Shown here piece after piece: positions 24,497 to 36,390 of a stretch of DNA of 64,000 bases; the stretch's first letter is position 1; each line of letters starts with the position of its first letter. Below the pieces are notes generated by a model, which saw only the letters and a list, made by a program, of their open reading frames with translations, had not been told where the DNA came from and did no database searches. The position numbers were made by a program, and so were the translations under genes. Source of the stretch: Clonostachys chloroleuca (lineage: Eukaryota > Ascomycota > Sordariomycetes > Hypocreales > Bionectriaceae). The stretch lies in assembly GCA_037952775.1 (NCBI GenBank), contig JBANAY010000003.1, positions 11,222,001-11,286,000 on the forward strand. Reading direction: 5' to 3'.

Positions 24497-26142
24497 ATGT
24501 CTGGGTTCCAGATCCCCGGCCTAGGCTTCGCCAAGCCAAATGAGAAGCTACCACCCTTACCGGCAGACCAAGCCGTGAGCGCGCCTTCGGCCGCTTCAGA
24601 CACCAAGGACATCGAGATCCAGGACGCCACACAAACCCCAACGACGACGCAGTCGCAAACCACATCACATAAGCCAGAGATAGATCAGAACTTACAAAAT
24701 GCGTCCTCAGACGCAATGGTCATCGACCAACCCGAGAGCCCTCCCTCCCTGACGGGCGCTCTCGAGGCCGCCCTCGGTGGTCTCGAGCCCGCGAACGCAG
24801 AGCAGGCGCTGGGTCAAATAGCCACAACGTCAGAGCAACAACAGGCCGCCGAGGCCCAACAGACCGCTCAGGGCGCACACCCAGAGTGGGAGGCAGACTC
24901 CTCACCGTACGAATCCTCTTCGGAATCTAGCAGCTCCGACTTGTCGGACGAGGACGACTCAGACAACGAGGCCTACGAACTCCTGGGCGTCGAGGAGACG
25001 GCAAGGCTCCTCATGGAAGCTGAGGGAGGGTCGGACGACGAAGGCGACAAGGGAAAATTGTCAGGCGCCGGCCACATGCGGACGAAGAACGAGATGGCCG
25101 AGGAGCCCGTCCCGAAACCCGACGTCACCATCACCCCCGAAATGAAGATCGAGGAGCTAGGAGAAGTGGAGCACATTGTCGAGAACCTCATGCTCATCAA
25201 GGCCTACACTCCCGGAGAGTACCAGGTCCTCGACACGGGCTCGGTGCTGTGCAACTCGGAGCGCGTGGTCATCGGCGCGGTCGCAGAGACCATCGGCAAA
25301 GTCCTGCAGCCCATGTACATCGTCCACTTCAACTCGCAAGATGAGATCAAGGAGCTGGGCCTGGCAGAGGGCACCAAGATTTTCTACGCCGCCGAGCACG
25401 CCACCTTTGTCTTCACCGAGCCACTGAAGAACCTGAAGGGCTCAGACGCCAGCAACCTGCACGACGAGGAGGTGGGGGATGACGAGATGGAGTTCTCCGA
25501 CGACGAGAAGGAGGCTGAATACAAGCGCTCGCTCAAGCAGAAGAAGAGGGAAAAGTGGAAGAACAACAACAAGGACAGGGAGCCCCACCCTCTCCGACAA
25601 GAGGTGTCCGCCGGCGGAGGGCTCAACTATGACGAAGACGACGACGGCCCCTACAAACCACTTACCCGACCCCCAGGTTACGGCAATGGGCCGGTATCCA
25701 CAGAGGTATATGATCCTCATCATCGCCCAGGCTCACACCGCGGTCGGGGAAGAGATTCCAGAGGCAGGGGCAACCGTGGCCGAGGGTCCGGGCGAGGCGG
25801 CCAAGGAGGCTCCCACCCTCGTGATGGCTACTCACTCCCTCCCCATGGTGGAAATCAAAACAATGCCCCCCTCCCCCGCCTCAATGGAACCACGGCGGTG
25901 CTGCCGCTGTCCCAGCGATGCCAAACTTTGGCTTCCAGATCCCAGGCTGGCCCCAAAGCGGCCAGGCCTCCAATACTGCTGCCCCGGCTGCCCCTCCGCC
26001 TCCGGGCCAAGGAGGTGCCGCACCCCAGAATGGTGCATTCCTCAATCCTGCCTTCATTGCTGCCTTGATGAGCCAGATGCAAGCTCAGAACGGACAACAG
26101 CAGTGGGGCGGGCAACAACAACCACCACAAGGAGGCCAGTAA
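24497..26142 (+). CDS. NAF1: H/ACA snoRNP assembly factor Naf1, one frame break
   Basis: Nuclear chaperone that replaces Gar1 during assembly of H/ACA small nucleolar and telomerase RNPs. About 548 residues in a single exon. The N-terminus is low-complexity and acidic, with an S/D/E tract (about residues 135-160). The Gar1/Naf1 core follows: EELGEVEHIVENLMLIKAYTPG, LDTGSVLC, VVIGAVAETIGKV, MYIVHF, AEGTKIFYA. After it come a charged segment and an RG-rich region (RGRGRDSRGRGNRGRGSGRG). The C-terminus is P/Q/N-rich and repeats the FGFQIPGWPQ motif, resembling the N-terminal FQIPGLGF. A frame break sits at the C6 run 25866-25871 or the adjoining C5 run 25873-25877. One extra C joins the two frames and leads to a natural stop at 26140-26142. 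Confidence 0.93.
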
Positions 26143-26491
26143 ACACTAATGATCAGTTATCAAGCAAGCTACTAGTCTTGTAAACAGTGCCATTCGGACT
26201 GTGGCGAGAGCAGCCGATGTATGACCCGGGCGTTACGATGAATGATTCGAGTAAAAGATGATATCGGTAGGGACATGGGATAGATACTGAAACTAAAATA
26301 ATACCCGATTGTAATATGCGTATTCATCTATCGATAGATATAACAACACAAAAAACAGTCGTTCTCTAAAAGCAACGGCTAGGGAGTTTAAGATGCCATA
26401 ATAGATTACACAAAGCTCAAGAATCATACCATCAACGCCTATAGAACTAAGGGTGGCGCCAAGCTCACCTCATCTACCCCGAGGAGCCTTC
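26143..26491. other. Convergent 3' spacer
   Basis: AT-rich 3' UTR sequence between NAF1 and the aminopeptidase gene. It contains a short CGATAGATA-type palindromic patch near 26325-26340. No gene. Confidence 0.45.
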
Positions 26492-27743
26492 CTAGAGCTC
26501 GTTGTACTCCTCCTCAGACTTGGAACTGTAGAAATCGTAGTGGCCAAGCTCGTAGACGAGACCCAGGGTGAATCGTGCATGCTCAAGCATGTGGTCAAAG
26601 GACAGGTACTTGATGAGGTCCTCGGTAGAGTGAATATGGGGATCAGAGTTCTCAAAAGCGGACTCAATGACAAAGGCGGAGGGATATCCAGCCTTGGAGG
26701 CAGATGCGTGGTCGGAGCAGGCGTAGCCACACTTAGTCTCGACCCAAGGGATGCCGCAGTACTAGGCCACATGTTAGCTACCGGCATTTACGGGGTTTAG
26801 TAGATTGGGGCTTGAAACGAACCTCTTCGATAACAGTCTTGATGAAGGCAGTGAGACCACTATCGACGTAGTCTGTGATGACGCCGACGCTCTCAGGCTT
26901 ACCAGAGTCCAATGTCTTCTGGACGTAACCGGTCATGTCCTGCTGGAGCATGGCCTTGACGTCACGGCCCTCCTTCTCGTACTGCTGGAAGATAGCCTGG
27001 CTGCCCAGCAGACCGCCTTCCTCGGCACTGTACCAGTGGAACTCAATGGTGTTTGTAGCGTTGCCCGCAACGACGCCCTTGGATTCGAGGAGGGTGCGGA
27101 AGACCTCGAGGATGGTCACGGTACCGCTGCCGTCGTCGTCGGCGCCAGGGGCGGCGAGGATGGAGGGAAGCCACAGGTTGATGGAGTCCTGGTGAGCGCC
27201 AATGACGACGGTGGTGTTGGTCTGGCCAGGGATGGTGGCAATGACCGAGTGCTGCTGCCAGGTGTGGGGGAAGCTCTTAGCGTAAACTGTGCCATCAGCG
27301 CCAGCCTCCTTGATGATGCTGTTGACCTTCTCCAGAACCCAGTCGGAAGACTGAAGACCGTAGTCGGACTTGTAGTATCGGGTGTGGAAGCTAGTAAGCT
27401 TCTCCAGGTTGGCCTGCAGGTTCTTCTTATTCAGGTCCTTGGAGAGCTTGGTGACCTCTGCTTGGTGGACGGCCTTCTTGGGGAAGACGACCGGGGAGCT
27501 GGCGGCCACATGCTGGGTGCCTAGCTTCTGGGTCTCGGTGATGTCCATGAAGTTCTGGCCATTGCGGCGCATCTCCCACTTGTCTTCCTCAGTGACCCAT
27601 TTCGTCTTTCCGGGGGCAAGCTCGACAAGGAAGGTCTCCTCGCTGGGGTTGAGGACGACGTTATCGCCCTCGTTGGCCGAGAGATAGCGGGCCGATATGG
27701 CGGGGACGCACGCGGCCAGGAGAGATGCCCGTGAGAACTTCAT
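26492..27743 (-). CDS. Secreted leucine aminopeptidase, M28 family
   Basis: Extracellular zinc aminopeptidase that releases N-terminal residues from peptides. Exons 27743-26823 and 26761-26492 (intron 26762-26822) encode 396 residues, the usual size for fungal LAP1-type enzymes. The start ATG at 27743 gives a cleavable signal peptide ([18 protein letters not shown]) and a propeptide. The co-catalytic zinc ligands of M28 are all visible: H184 in GAHQDS, D202 in PGADDDGSG, the EE pair at 241-242 in YSAEEGG, D269 in QDMTGY, and H325 in SDHAS encoded after the intron. Cysteines at 309, 318 and 322 could form disulfides. It is divergent from the F-box gene across 0.9 kb. No break is seen. Confidence 0.95.
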
Positions 27744-28666
27744 GATGCGAGACTGAGAAAAGCAACGAAAAAGCGATGTAGCGGTTGCGAGTTGTTGATG
27801 GAAGAAGCACGCAGCAATGAGCAAGATGTAGGAGGAAGGGTAGGTTCGGCACTGGCAGGCAGGCTGACAGTACGTACTAAGTTCATTAGGCCGAGGCGGG
27901 CGCAGTGCAGCTCGTTATCGCGGGCCGTTATCGCGAGCTCTGGTTCGCCACTAATGCGACCTGCTGAAACAGGCCGAAGACGTCACGAGACTCCGCTGCT
28001 CTCCCCAGCCACACCCCTGCCGATCTCGCAGCCGCGTGAGCTCTCTGAAACGAAGTCTTCCAACCAACATCGCATTGGTCCACGAAGGTACACTAGCCAC
28101 GCATTTTGAGTCGAGCTGAGCTGAGCTGGGCGATTTGTGGCGGGATCATGCATCTCCCAGCGACTCCACTTCAAATGCCACACAGATTCAGTAATATTGG
28201 ACTGACTTTGCCTCACAACAGCAGCCCTCTGACAGAAGACCCCACAATCGCTTCGAGCTAGCTGGACTATCCAACTACATTCCCCATCGCGGGGGACGGA
28301 CCAGCGCTATGGTTCAATGTCGATATTCCGTCATACAAACATGTAATCGTCAATGCGCCAGCTACCTGCAACCCAAAGCAGCAAGGTCCGCCCAAGAGCA
28401 TATCTGCCTATGTGCTCTGTCATCACGATAACCAAACGGCGCTATCTATCATCCAATAATAGGCCAATTTGAGTGAATCCCTTGTTCCGCATCCCCGGAG
28501 TGTGGGTTCCACAAAAGTCGGGGTTCTTGAACAAGTCAACAGATAGTAATTGGTAGAGTCAATCCAGGCGATGATCATTCAATACACTTAAAGAGAATCA
28601 GATTCATCCCACATTCCCTCCCTCACTCATCTACACCATCTATAAGAGTACCATCCCAATCTCACC
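27744..28666. promoter_or_regulatory. Divergent promoter region, aminopeptidase/F-box gene
   Basis: A 0.9-kb spacer between divergent starts. It contains repeated GTTATCGCG-type words near 27913-27935 and a TATAAG box at 28641, 26 bp before the F-box gene ATG. Regulatory roles are inferred. Confidence 0.4.
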
Positions 28667-29669
28667 ATGTCTCCAACAACCCCCAGCACCTCAGTCCAAG
28701 ATCTTCCAAATGAAGTCAGATCCCATCCCCCCACTCTCTCTAATCTATATATCATTAATGCCATCGTTAGATCCTCGCCCTCACCTTGACCAACTTCCTA
28801 GCAAAAGAGCTCATCCCCATCGCCTGCACCAGCCACCGCTTCCACTCCATCGTCGCCGAGACCATCCGCCGCCGCCTCCTCGACGCCGCCACCCTCCCCG
28901 GCCACGAGCTCGTGTTTGAATGCTACCACCCCAGCGCCAGACTAACCACCCCGTCCCTCGCGTGCCACTTCCTCGGGGTCAAGAATCTGGCCCCCCCGAC
29001 CCAAAGCACTGATGAGCCCAGCCTGTCCTCGTCTCTCAGTCTCCTTGACAGGCAGCAGTACGCATCCCTCCGCCCAACCATCACAGAGGAGGAGCGGCGC
29101 ACCAGACGCCGCCGCCGCAACCGCCGCTCCTCAGCTGACAATGATGTCGTCGAGGAAGACGACTCAGTCACCGAGGACATCTACCTCGATGAGGATGAGC
29201 ACTTCACCCAGCTGTGCACCAAGGTCCATGTCTCCAGGCTATCGCCACGGCAGGGGTACTTCCTCACCCACGTGAATGTATTCGACGGCGTCATCCGCCT
29301 GTGGAGGGACTCCCTCGCTGAGCTGTCGAGTTCCCCCGCGGGGGCAGACGGGCAGGGTCAGAGGGGCACGCTGATATGGGCAGACACCAAGCGCACGGTC
29401 GGGGTCAGGCTCGAGGTGACACCGGGTGGCATGGAGCGGATGCCAGTCCTCTCTAGCCCCGATGACCTCCCTCCCATGTCTTACAAGATCCTCTACCTAG
29501 GTAAGTAGGAGAACTCGCTTCGCCCAAGTGCAGCACAAGCCTCCGCTAACCGCTATCGATGGTAGAACTCCTTGTCCCCGTAAGCGAGTTGCTTCTGGCG
29601 GTGGAGAAGTCCGCCATCCAGGAGAACTCTCAAACCGGCAAGGCGATTGTGATTGCTTTCATGAATTAA
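28667..29669 (+). CDS. F-box-like domain protein
   Basis: Probable substrate adaptor of an SCF ubiquitin ligase, judged only from a short N-terminal F-box-like segment: LPNE|ILALTLTNFL, then a helix with CTSHRFHSIV. Exons 28667-28714, 28771-29500 and 29566-29669 sum to 294 codons (293 residues). Introns 28715-28770 and 29501-29565 (branch GCTAAC) are well formed, and splicing puts the F-box across the first intron. The middle contains an Arg-rich block (about residues 115-125) followed by an acidic stretch. The remaining sequence (FTQLCTKVHVSRLSPRQGYFLTHVNVFDGVIRLWRD) resembles F-box proteins of Pezizomycotina that I cannot name. The target is unknown. Confidence 0.72.
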
Positions 29670-29923
29670 GGGGCTGGTCAGCCTATCTAGACTCTCGATT
29701 TGTGACGGCAGGTCTTTGATTGAAAAAAAAAAAAATGTGATTTGATAGTTGTCAGCCTCTAGCTGCCTATCCTCTTCTTCACCCTAATTCTGGGTGTCCG
29801 CTCTCCCGTCTCGCATTAGTCCAAACACCCTCGCAATGGTCTTTACACAACATCCTGCAAGTCTGATGTTACGGCGGCGAACTGGTCCAGAGACCAAGAC
29901 GGAGAGTGCTCTCCCCCTCGCAT

Positions 29924-31734
29924 CTAAAGACTCGATGACATCTTTTCTGCCGGGTCGGTCATCCGACGCAGCTCAATGTCACTCCCCAGCGTCAATGCAT
30001 CGGCATCACTGCTGTCCCTCTCAGTGCCATCCCGCAAGATACTCCTGCCCACTGCCGCCGTGCCTTCTTCCTGGTCAGACACCGTGATGCCTCCGCCGCA
30101 TCCACTCCCCTTCCTACCGCCGCCGCCGCCACTGGCGCTGACGCTGATATTATCACCTCGCACTCTCGGATCCCGCATCTCTACCCATCCCTTCTTGATC
30201 CCTCTGCTACTCGTGACAAAGAAGATGACGGAATTCCAGAGCCCTTGCAGAGGCAAAACAGCCGCGGTTGCTACATGATACTCAAACGGGGACTCACCAG
30301 CCAGCCAGCTATGGATCCGATTCATACTACTGGGGATCCAGGTAACCAACACGCTCAATGCGAAGAGGAAGCTCGTCCGGAGATAGGCCCGCTTGATCTC
30401 GTCCTCGATAACAAAGCTACTGATCATGTTCGACATCGACCACGTCCAAGTCTTCTTCTTGCGGCGGAGATGGGGCGGCAGCGCGCCTGGACCCGTCACG
30501 GTGGAGAAGAACTGACCCGGCGCCGCGGGGTGCCGCTCGTTATTGCAGTCTCCGTCCCGGCCCCGGTCGTATTCCCGCATGCCAAAGGACGCGGCAGCAC
30601 AGGGGGCTGACGAGGCGGGGGAGTTGGTCCGCGGGTGATTCACGTGAACTGGCTTCGGTTCTGAAGGGCTCCCTGAGCTGGAAGGGGTCGATCGAATGAT
30701 CTGAACTTCGGTGATGACGGTTCCGTAGAAGCCCTCATTGGGCAGGTCGGACAGTTGGTGCTTATTAGTGCCGTGAGCTGCCTTTACCACCTTGGCTGTC
30801 AGGAGATGCATGTAGTTGAAGGTTTTACGAAAGGGGATGAATAATCCGGAACTCACGTTGTCGACTGCCGTTTGGTCTCGACTCCTGGAGGTGGAGAGAT
30901 CGTGAAGACGATTCCTTGCTTGGAAGACCTGAAAGCCAACTAGGAAGTACAAAATGAGCGAACCAACAATGCATATCCAGATGAGCATATAGTACGTGTA
31001 GATTCGAATGTCGTCCCAGGCCCGATCCACCCAACACCAGATCTATTCAGCTTGTCAGCACAGGCACGGCTGGAAGTGAGCATGTGGAGGGTGCTCTTAC
31101 AGTTGCTTCGCCATAGACCAACCCCCGCCTGGGATTCCGCACGAGCAGCAAAGCCAGGGCAATACAAAAGGGGCCTCCGTAGCAAATTACACAGTAGAGC
31201 CACCACCACTTTCGAAAGGTTTCAGGCTTGGCGCGGAAGAAGAAGACGAGGAAGACATTGATGGCCATGGCGAGGGACCACCACGGATCAGACTGCATGA
31301 ACCTGTGTCACGTTGTTCAGCGAGGAGGAGAGATTTGCAGAACGGCGTGCGCCTACTCACATTTCAAACATGAACGCCTGGGCCTGACAAAGCCCAGAGC
31401 TCCGCCCCACGGCCAAGCCTTCCATGGCAATGACGCTTGCAATACTGGCGCCAACATTGGAAACGCTCGCGAAGACGATGAATGTGTTCTGCACATTGCG
31501 CACACGTGGGAACAAGGCAAAAGCCACGAAGATGGCCATGGTGGCGACGAGACTGATGCAGCCGCCAGTACGCTCGAGCACTGTCAAAGTCACCATCTGG
31601 CCCGGCGTCATATGCTCGCTAGCTGGGATATTGGGATACTCGGAGGTAGGGATCTGGGGGAGGATCTTGGTGGGTGGGACGCTCGTCGATGGCACGATGG
31701 TAGGCATCTCGACGCCCGTGCTGAGAGCGTTCAT
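29924..31734 (-). CDS. cAMP-receptor-like seven-helix GPCR
   Basis: Plasma-membrane receptor predicted to couple to heterotrimeric G proteins. Exons 31734-31361, 31302-31101 and 31042-29924 (introns 31303-31360 and 31043-31100) sum to 565 codons, so 564 residues without a break. About 40 polar residues precede helix 1. Five helices lie in the first half (ISLVATMAIFVAFALF, TFIVFASVSNVGASIASV, WSLAMAINVFLVFFF, WLYCVICYGGPFCIALALLL, YYMLIWICIVGSLILYFLVG). A long cytoplasmic loop 3 (about 150 residues) follows, then two further helices (FLFALSVLVTWI; LPLQGLWNSVIFFV) and a Ser/Gly-rich tail. The C-W pair in the second extracellular loop and the overall layout fit the fungal cAR-like class. The ligand is unknown. 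Confidence 0.83.
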
Positions 31735-33277
31735 GGCTCACGAAGCTCAGAGTGGTGCGTATGTGCTTGCAAATATGTACGCAAAAAGCAGCTCGAGTCA
31801 AATCACTGAGCGCGAGCTCTGTGATGCAGAGAATTAACACAGCAATTAAGCGCCGTACCGTGAGAAAAATGTATGTGTGTGAGTTGGTTGTGGTGAAGAG
31901 AAGAGACGAGGATGGAAGTGTGGATGGAGCAGCAGCTGGACCTGCGAGCGGGGAGGAGGGCAGAGTCTTGTTCTTGTACTCGGTGCACGAACACGGCATG
32001 AATCAACTGACTCATGCTTAAAAGCAATATGAAAGAAAGAAGAAGAGATCGGGAACATGTATGCTGGCTGAGGTGTCGGTGGCCACTGATGGGGATGGGG
32101 ACCTCTCAGTTGAGGCTCCCTCTCTCCCGCCGAGAAGACTCGACCCTGTGCCGACGAGTCTAGGCTCGGAGCGGGGTGGAAAGACAATCCAACAAGGTCA
32201 TAACTATGGGCCAATACATGCATAGACATGTTGCAGACCGTCGAACGAAGGCAATCGTTTGGTCGAGGAGAGGCGAGCTGCCGAATGTCTGTACCACCTC
32301 ATATGCAGGTAGCCGACGCTAGAAGCCCGGTCCTATCAGAAGCCTAGGATGTCGACTCTGCAAATAAAACATGCGGTCAGACGATGTGCACAACGAAAAT
32401 TGGTTATTGCTTGGACATATGCGCGCATCTGCATCTGTTGTGGTTGGTTCGGTGGTGGTGATGGACTTGGGAACGGACCGCCGTACCTGCATCGCGGCTG
32501 GCTGCTGCTCTGGGCAGTCATGCTGCCGGTTCCCTTTAGATACTAGGTAAGTAAGTTAGGTGCCTACATAATGTCAGGAAGTCGGTGAGGTGCCTTGCAG
32601 TTCTTCGTCTGCCGCCTTATTTGCCCGTCTGTTCTGCTCTGTCGGTGCACACACACGAAACAAACACCAATGTCACACGACACACGACGTCTCTGTCCAC
32701 AGCTCCTTTCTTTTGTTTACCCGTCGTTTCCTCACGATTCCAATGGCGAAAACAAAACACACCTATATGCCTATATCTCGCAGCTCCCGCCTTGGACACG
32801 GCAGCGGACAAACAAAGTGCCTCCTCTCGAACCCAGCTATGTTGGCGGCAAAGAAGAAGACTATTGATGCGTTCCCACCCTCAGTTACACAAGCAACTTT
32901 CCACTCGGTACATGGCGCATCCGAATAGGCAGCTTGCCCAGTGCAGTATGCAGGGAGCTTGGGCCCAACGCAATCCACCAGCCGAACGCTTGTGCTTGCA
33001 TAGCGGATGCTGAAGCTAGAGCATTGCCCAAGACTTTTGATGACGCCCAATCACGAGGCAGTGCACTTCTACGATTATGTAACGGATCAATGCTCTCCAG
33101 GTTGTACAACAGAATTGAGTTACGTAGCTAGCTATGAACGCTCTTCAATGCGAATGTAAATGCAGATTAATAGGCGCGGTGACATATTCCAAAACCAATC
33201 TCACGCAGATATCTTGAGAGGGGGCGCTGACACCTTACCCCAACGACACCCGATCACTCAGAAAATCATAGCGGACC
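31735..33277. other. 1.5-kb intergenic stretch
   Basis: Upstream of the receptor gene and downstream of the kinase gene, so probably a long receptor promoter/5' leader. Only short frames without protein-like features. No RNA gene recognised. Confidence 0.45.
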
Positions 33278-34945
33278 CTAGGGCGCCCAATCTTCCATGA
33301 TGATGTCCGAATCCTGGCTCTGGTCAGGTTGCTGCCGCGTGCCTCCGCCGCGTGCTTTCTCCACGACCGCTCGATTGTTGACCCGTGGCCGTAGCTGTCG
33401 GCCAGGCTGTTGCTGCGCAGATGACGATGCCTCTGCCCCTCGATTCTGGCCTCTTGGACTAGCCTTCCCCACTTTGGATGTCAAGCCTACGCCGTTGAAG
33501 TGGTTGATGAGGAGATCTGCTGCTGAGGCCCTCTGACCAGGGTCGATCACTGCCATCGACGCAAGAAACGGGTTGTTTTCTGCCTTTACAACCTTCCTTA
33601 CATCAGAGAAAGTTCCAAGACTAGGCTCGTAGTCGGTAGGTGGGAACTGGATCGAGGAATCGAGCTCTATGAGTGTGACAGCCAGAGACCAAATGTCCAT
33701 TTTCGGGCTCTGGGTGTACCCAAGTGTTCCAGGTTTCTTAGGGTTTTAGAGGATTAGCTCAGGAGCGGCGTATAATCCTGTCCCACACATGGTTTTGGCA
33801 AGTACGGCATGACTGGCCAAGCCAAAGTCAGCCAACTGGAAGCGATAAATGCCTTTGCCTAAGGTGCTGTACAGGATGTTCTCGGGCTTGACGTCACGGT
33901 GGCAGACGTTGCTGCAAGCCAGAAAATCTAGCGCTTGCAGCATTTCGTGGAAGACTTGATCAACCAGTTGCCTGCTGAAAAATCCCACCTTCTCTGCCAG
34001 TGACTTGGCGTTGCCGTCCCTCAAGGGCATGTATATTTTGACACGGTCGGTTAAACAATCATCCATGCCAAGAAACTCGATAATGTGAGTCTAACACAAA
34101 TTCCTGTCAGCAAAGTTTCAAAGGATAATCAAAAGCATGGAAGGGAGGGGACGAACATGTGTGTAGCTGGCCATAATCTTGACCTCACGATGGATCATCC
34201 GTCGGAGCCTCTCTGGGTCTGCGCCAGGACGCACCTCAATCTCTTTGACAGCGATTGCATAGCCAGATTGTTCAAGTGCGCGGTGGACGGTGCCGAATGT
34301 TCTCGCTCCTAAAAAGACTCGACTGCCTGGCACCTCATGGATCTCCGAATTCTTCACCGGCTGCACCCGGGTGTCATACCAGGATTCAGGCGCGGGCATT
34401 TTGACTGCCGTAGCCTTTTGTCGAGCATTTACGTCTTTGCTGTGAAGTACAGACACCTGATACTCTTCGAGTGTCTTGTTCCGGTAATAATGGGCTTTGT
34501 CAGGCGAAGCCACATTGGTAGCCAGCCACTTCAATTGGAACTCGTAGGGCTCGATGAGGATGCGGTACTGCTGGCCATAGTTTATCACATAACTATCAGC
34601 CACACACTCTGCGTCCTCGATATGCAAAGGTGCAATTCTAATGTTCTCCACGCTTCTGGAGCGAGATCTGAGCAAGAGATCAAAGGAGAAAGGGTGCAAC
34701 TCAAAGACAAGGTGGACCGACGAGATATGGTCCTTATCGAGGATCAGATCCTGGCTCCGGCCAAGTCTGGTTATAACGTAATCGGACGGTATGTCAGGGA
34801 CATGGAAACCTATCTCAAGACCGAGTTGTCCTTCGTTTCGAGATACATATTTTTTGTTTTTCGGACAAGTAAGAGTTTCTTCCGCTTCATCATTCAACGG
34901 AATGAGATGGAACAGCGTACGCTGGTTGGGATGGCCTTCCGTCAT
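33278..34945 (-). CDS. FHA-domain protein kinase with in-frame stop
   Basis: Ser/Thr kinase-like protein. The start at ATG 34945 (MTEGHPNQRTLFHLIP) is followed by an FHA-type phosphothreonine-binding segment (ITRLGRSQDLILDKDHISSVHLVFEL). The kinase domain comes next: glycine loop LGARTFGTV (second Gly replaced), AVKEI lysine, and after intron 34091-34156 CHRDVKPEN, LADFG and APEL. A TAA at 33746-33748 then stops the frame. The same frame continues with GYTQSPKMDIWSLAVTLIEL (subdomain IX) and a basic tail to 33278. The stop therefore lies inside the catalytic domain just after APE. No intron removes it, and it is not a C/G-run frameshift. Either a pseudogene, a truncated protein or a stop bypassed at the RNA or translation level. 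Domain calls are firm; activity is doubtful. Confidence 0.82.
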
Positions 34946-36390
34946 GGTGAGAATGGATGAAGATGGAAGAAGGATATTTCGGTACCTCGTTTGCCGTATC
35001 GACTTGCCAGGATATATGTACTCATAGATGTGTTGCCCACCTGGGTAGAACTTAGGCACAAGAAGTGGGAGCCTGAGGACGGATCTATCAGCTTGCATAG
35101 TTCCCCCTTGACCGCTAGTAGCCAAACCCAGATTGTGTGGCTTGCAGTCAATCTATCACTTCTGCATGTTATGCAATTTTTTCATGGTGATATAGAACCT
35201 AAACGGAGGAGGGAGCCGGTCTCACAGATGCCAGCTCTCCATCACTGGTGTTTCACATCCTGCGAGATTAAATCAAAGCCTTGGAGCCAAAAATATAGGA
35301 CGATTCAATCATATTAATGGACTGAGATGTAAATAATTGGTTTTATATAACTCGGATACCAACAAATCGTCACCGGGCTCTCAAACCGTTGGAAGAGAGC
35401 ACATCCACCAGATTGCCTACATAAACCGATGCATTAATGGAGGACGCCGCTAAACTAGGTATTAGAGTATTACCGTATTATCGGAAACTATATCCCTGCT
35501 CATGCAGACGGGCGATAAGATACATCCAAGCCCTTGTCAGAAACAGCCCATACATCCCTGAAGCTAACACTAAAAATAGCTGCAAATTCAGCCATAACAC
35601 CGAGGAGGCTATTACGACCCAATACGGGTTAGCAGGACACATGTTTCGAGATACATATTTTTTGTTGTCCGGATAAGTAAGAGTCCCTTCTGCTGGCTGA
35701 GTTGTTTATTTAAGGATTAGCTCTAACTGCTGTGAGTTTAGTGCAATCCACCTATCTGCATGAACAAGGGTGCAGATCTGTATGAATAATATACGGGAGC
35801 TGTAGATGGCATCAGCGTAGCGGGCACCTGCCGATCTATTCATCTTGATTGAGATCCAAGTATCTTTCAAGATGGTACTCGCTATTGGCCGGCTCAAAAC
35901 GCCACCCAACTCACTACAGCCAAACGAGGCAAGGTCTGGTGACTACGGCTTTGGGAACACGCTCGTGCCACCATTGGCTGACAACTGTCCCGGCCGTGCC
36001 TGCCTGCGTTCAATCGACGCATGCCCCCTTTGAGGAGCTGTTATTAGAGGTAGGTACGGTCAGGTGCACATGTTCCTTTGTGATCCCGACAGATTGTACT
36101 TCCCTTGCTTCACCGCAGCGTAGAGCCCATAAAAGGACAGGTAATTGGAACCACCACAACCCTTCCCGCGTCCTGCCTTGACCACTATTCCTTTATTTGG
36201 TATACTTTTCAACAGAGATCAGCCGTCACGGAGATTTCAAAGTCGTGCGAGCCCGTATGATCGTATCCGCCCAGCAGCCGCCTTTATGAGAGCTGATCAC
36301 ATCACAGTCAGTTTGTGAATAGTTCCTTCTCGCCATTAGCAGTCTCCCAACTCTAAATCTTCCATCGACTTACGCGTCCTCTCACGCAGA
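34946..36390. other. Intergenic stretch with kinase relic
   Basis: Apart from the 51-bp relic listed separately, I see no coding pattern. AT content rises around 35280-35720. The 3' end should contain the promoter of the AT-hook gene. Confidence 0.45.
35642..35692 (-). pseudogene. Relic of an FHA-kinase paralogue
   Basis: This segment matches 34834-34884 of the neighbouring FHA-kinase gene at roughly nine of ten positions, including the long shared core TTTCGAGATACATATTTTTT. Most differences are transitions. On the minus strand it still encodes an NKKYVSRN-like peptide. It appears to be the remnant of a duplicated gene. The match fades on both sides. Confidence 0.6.

Noticed and set aside
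26805..27524. 239-codon plus-strand frame opposite the aminopeptidase
   Set aside because: Antisense shadow. All M28 zinc ligands are on the minus strand.
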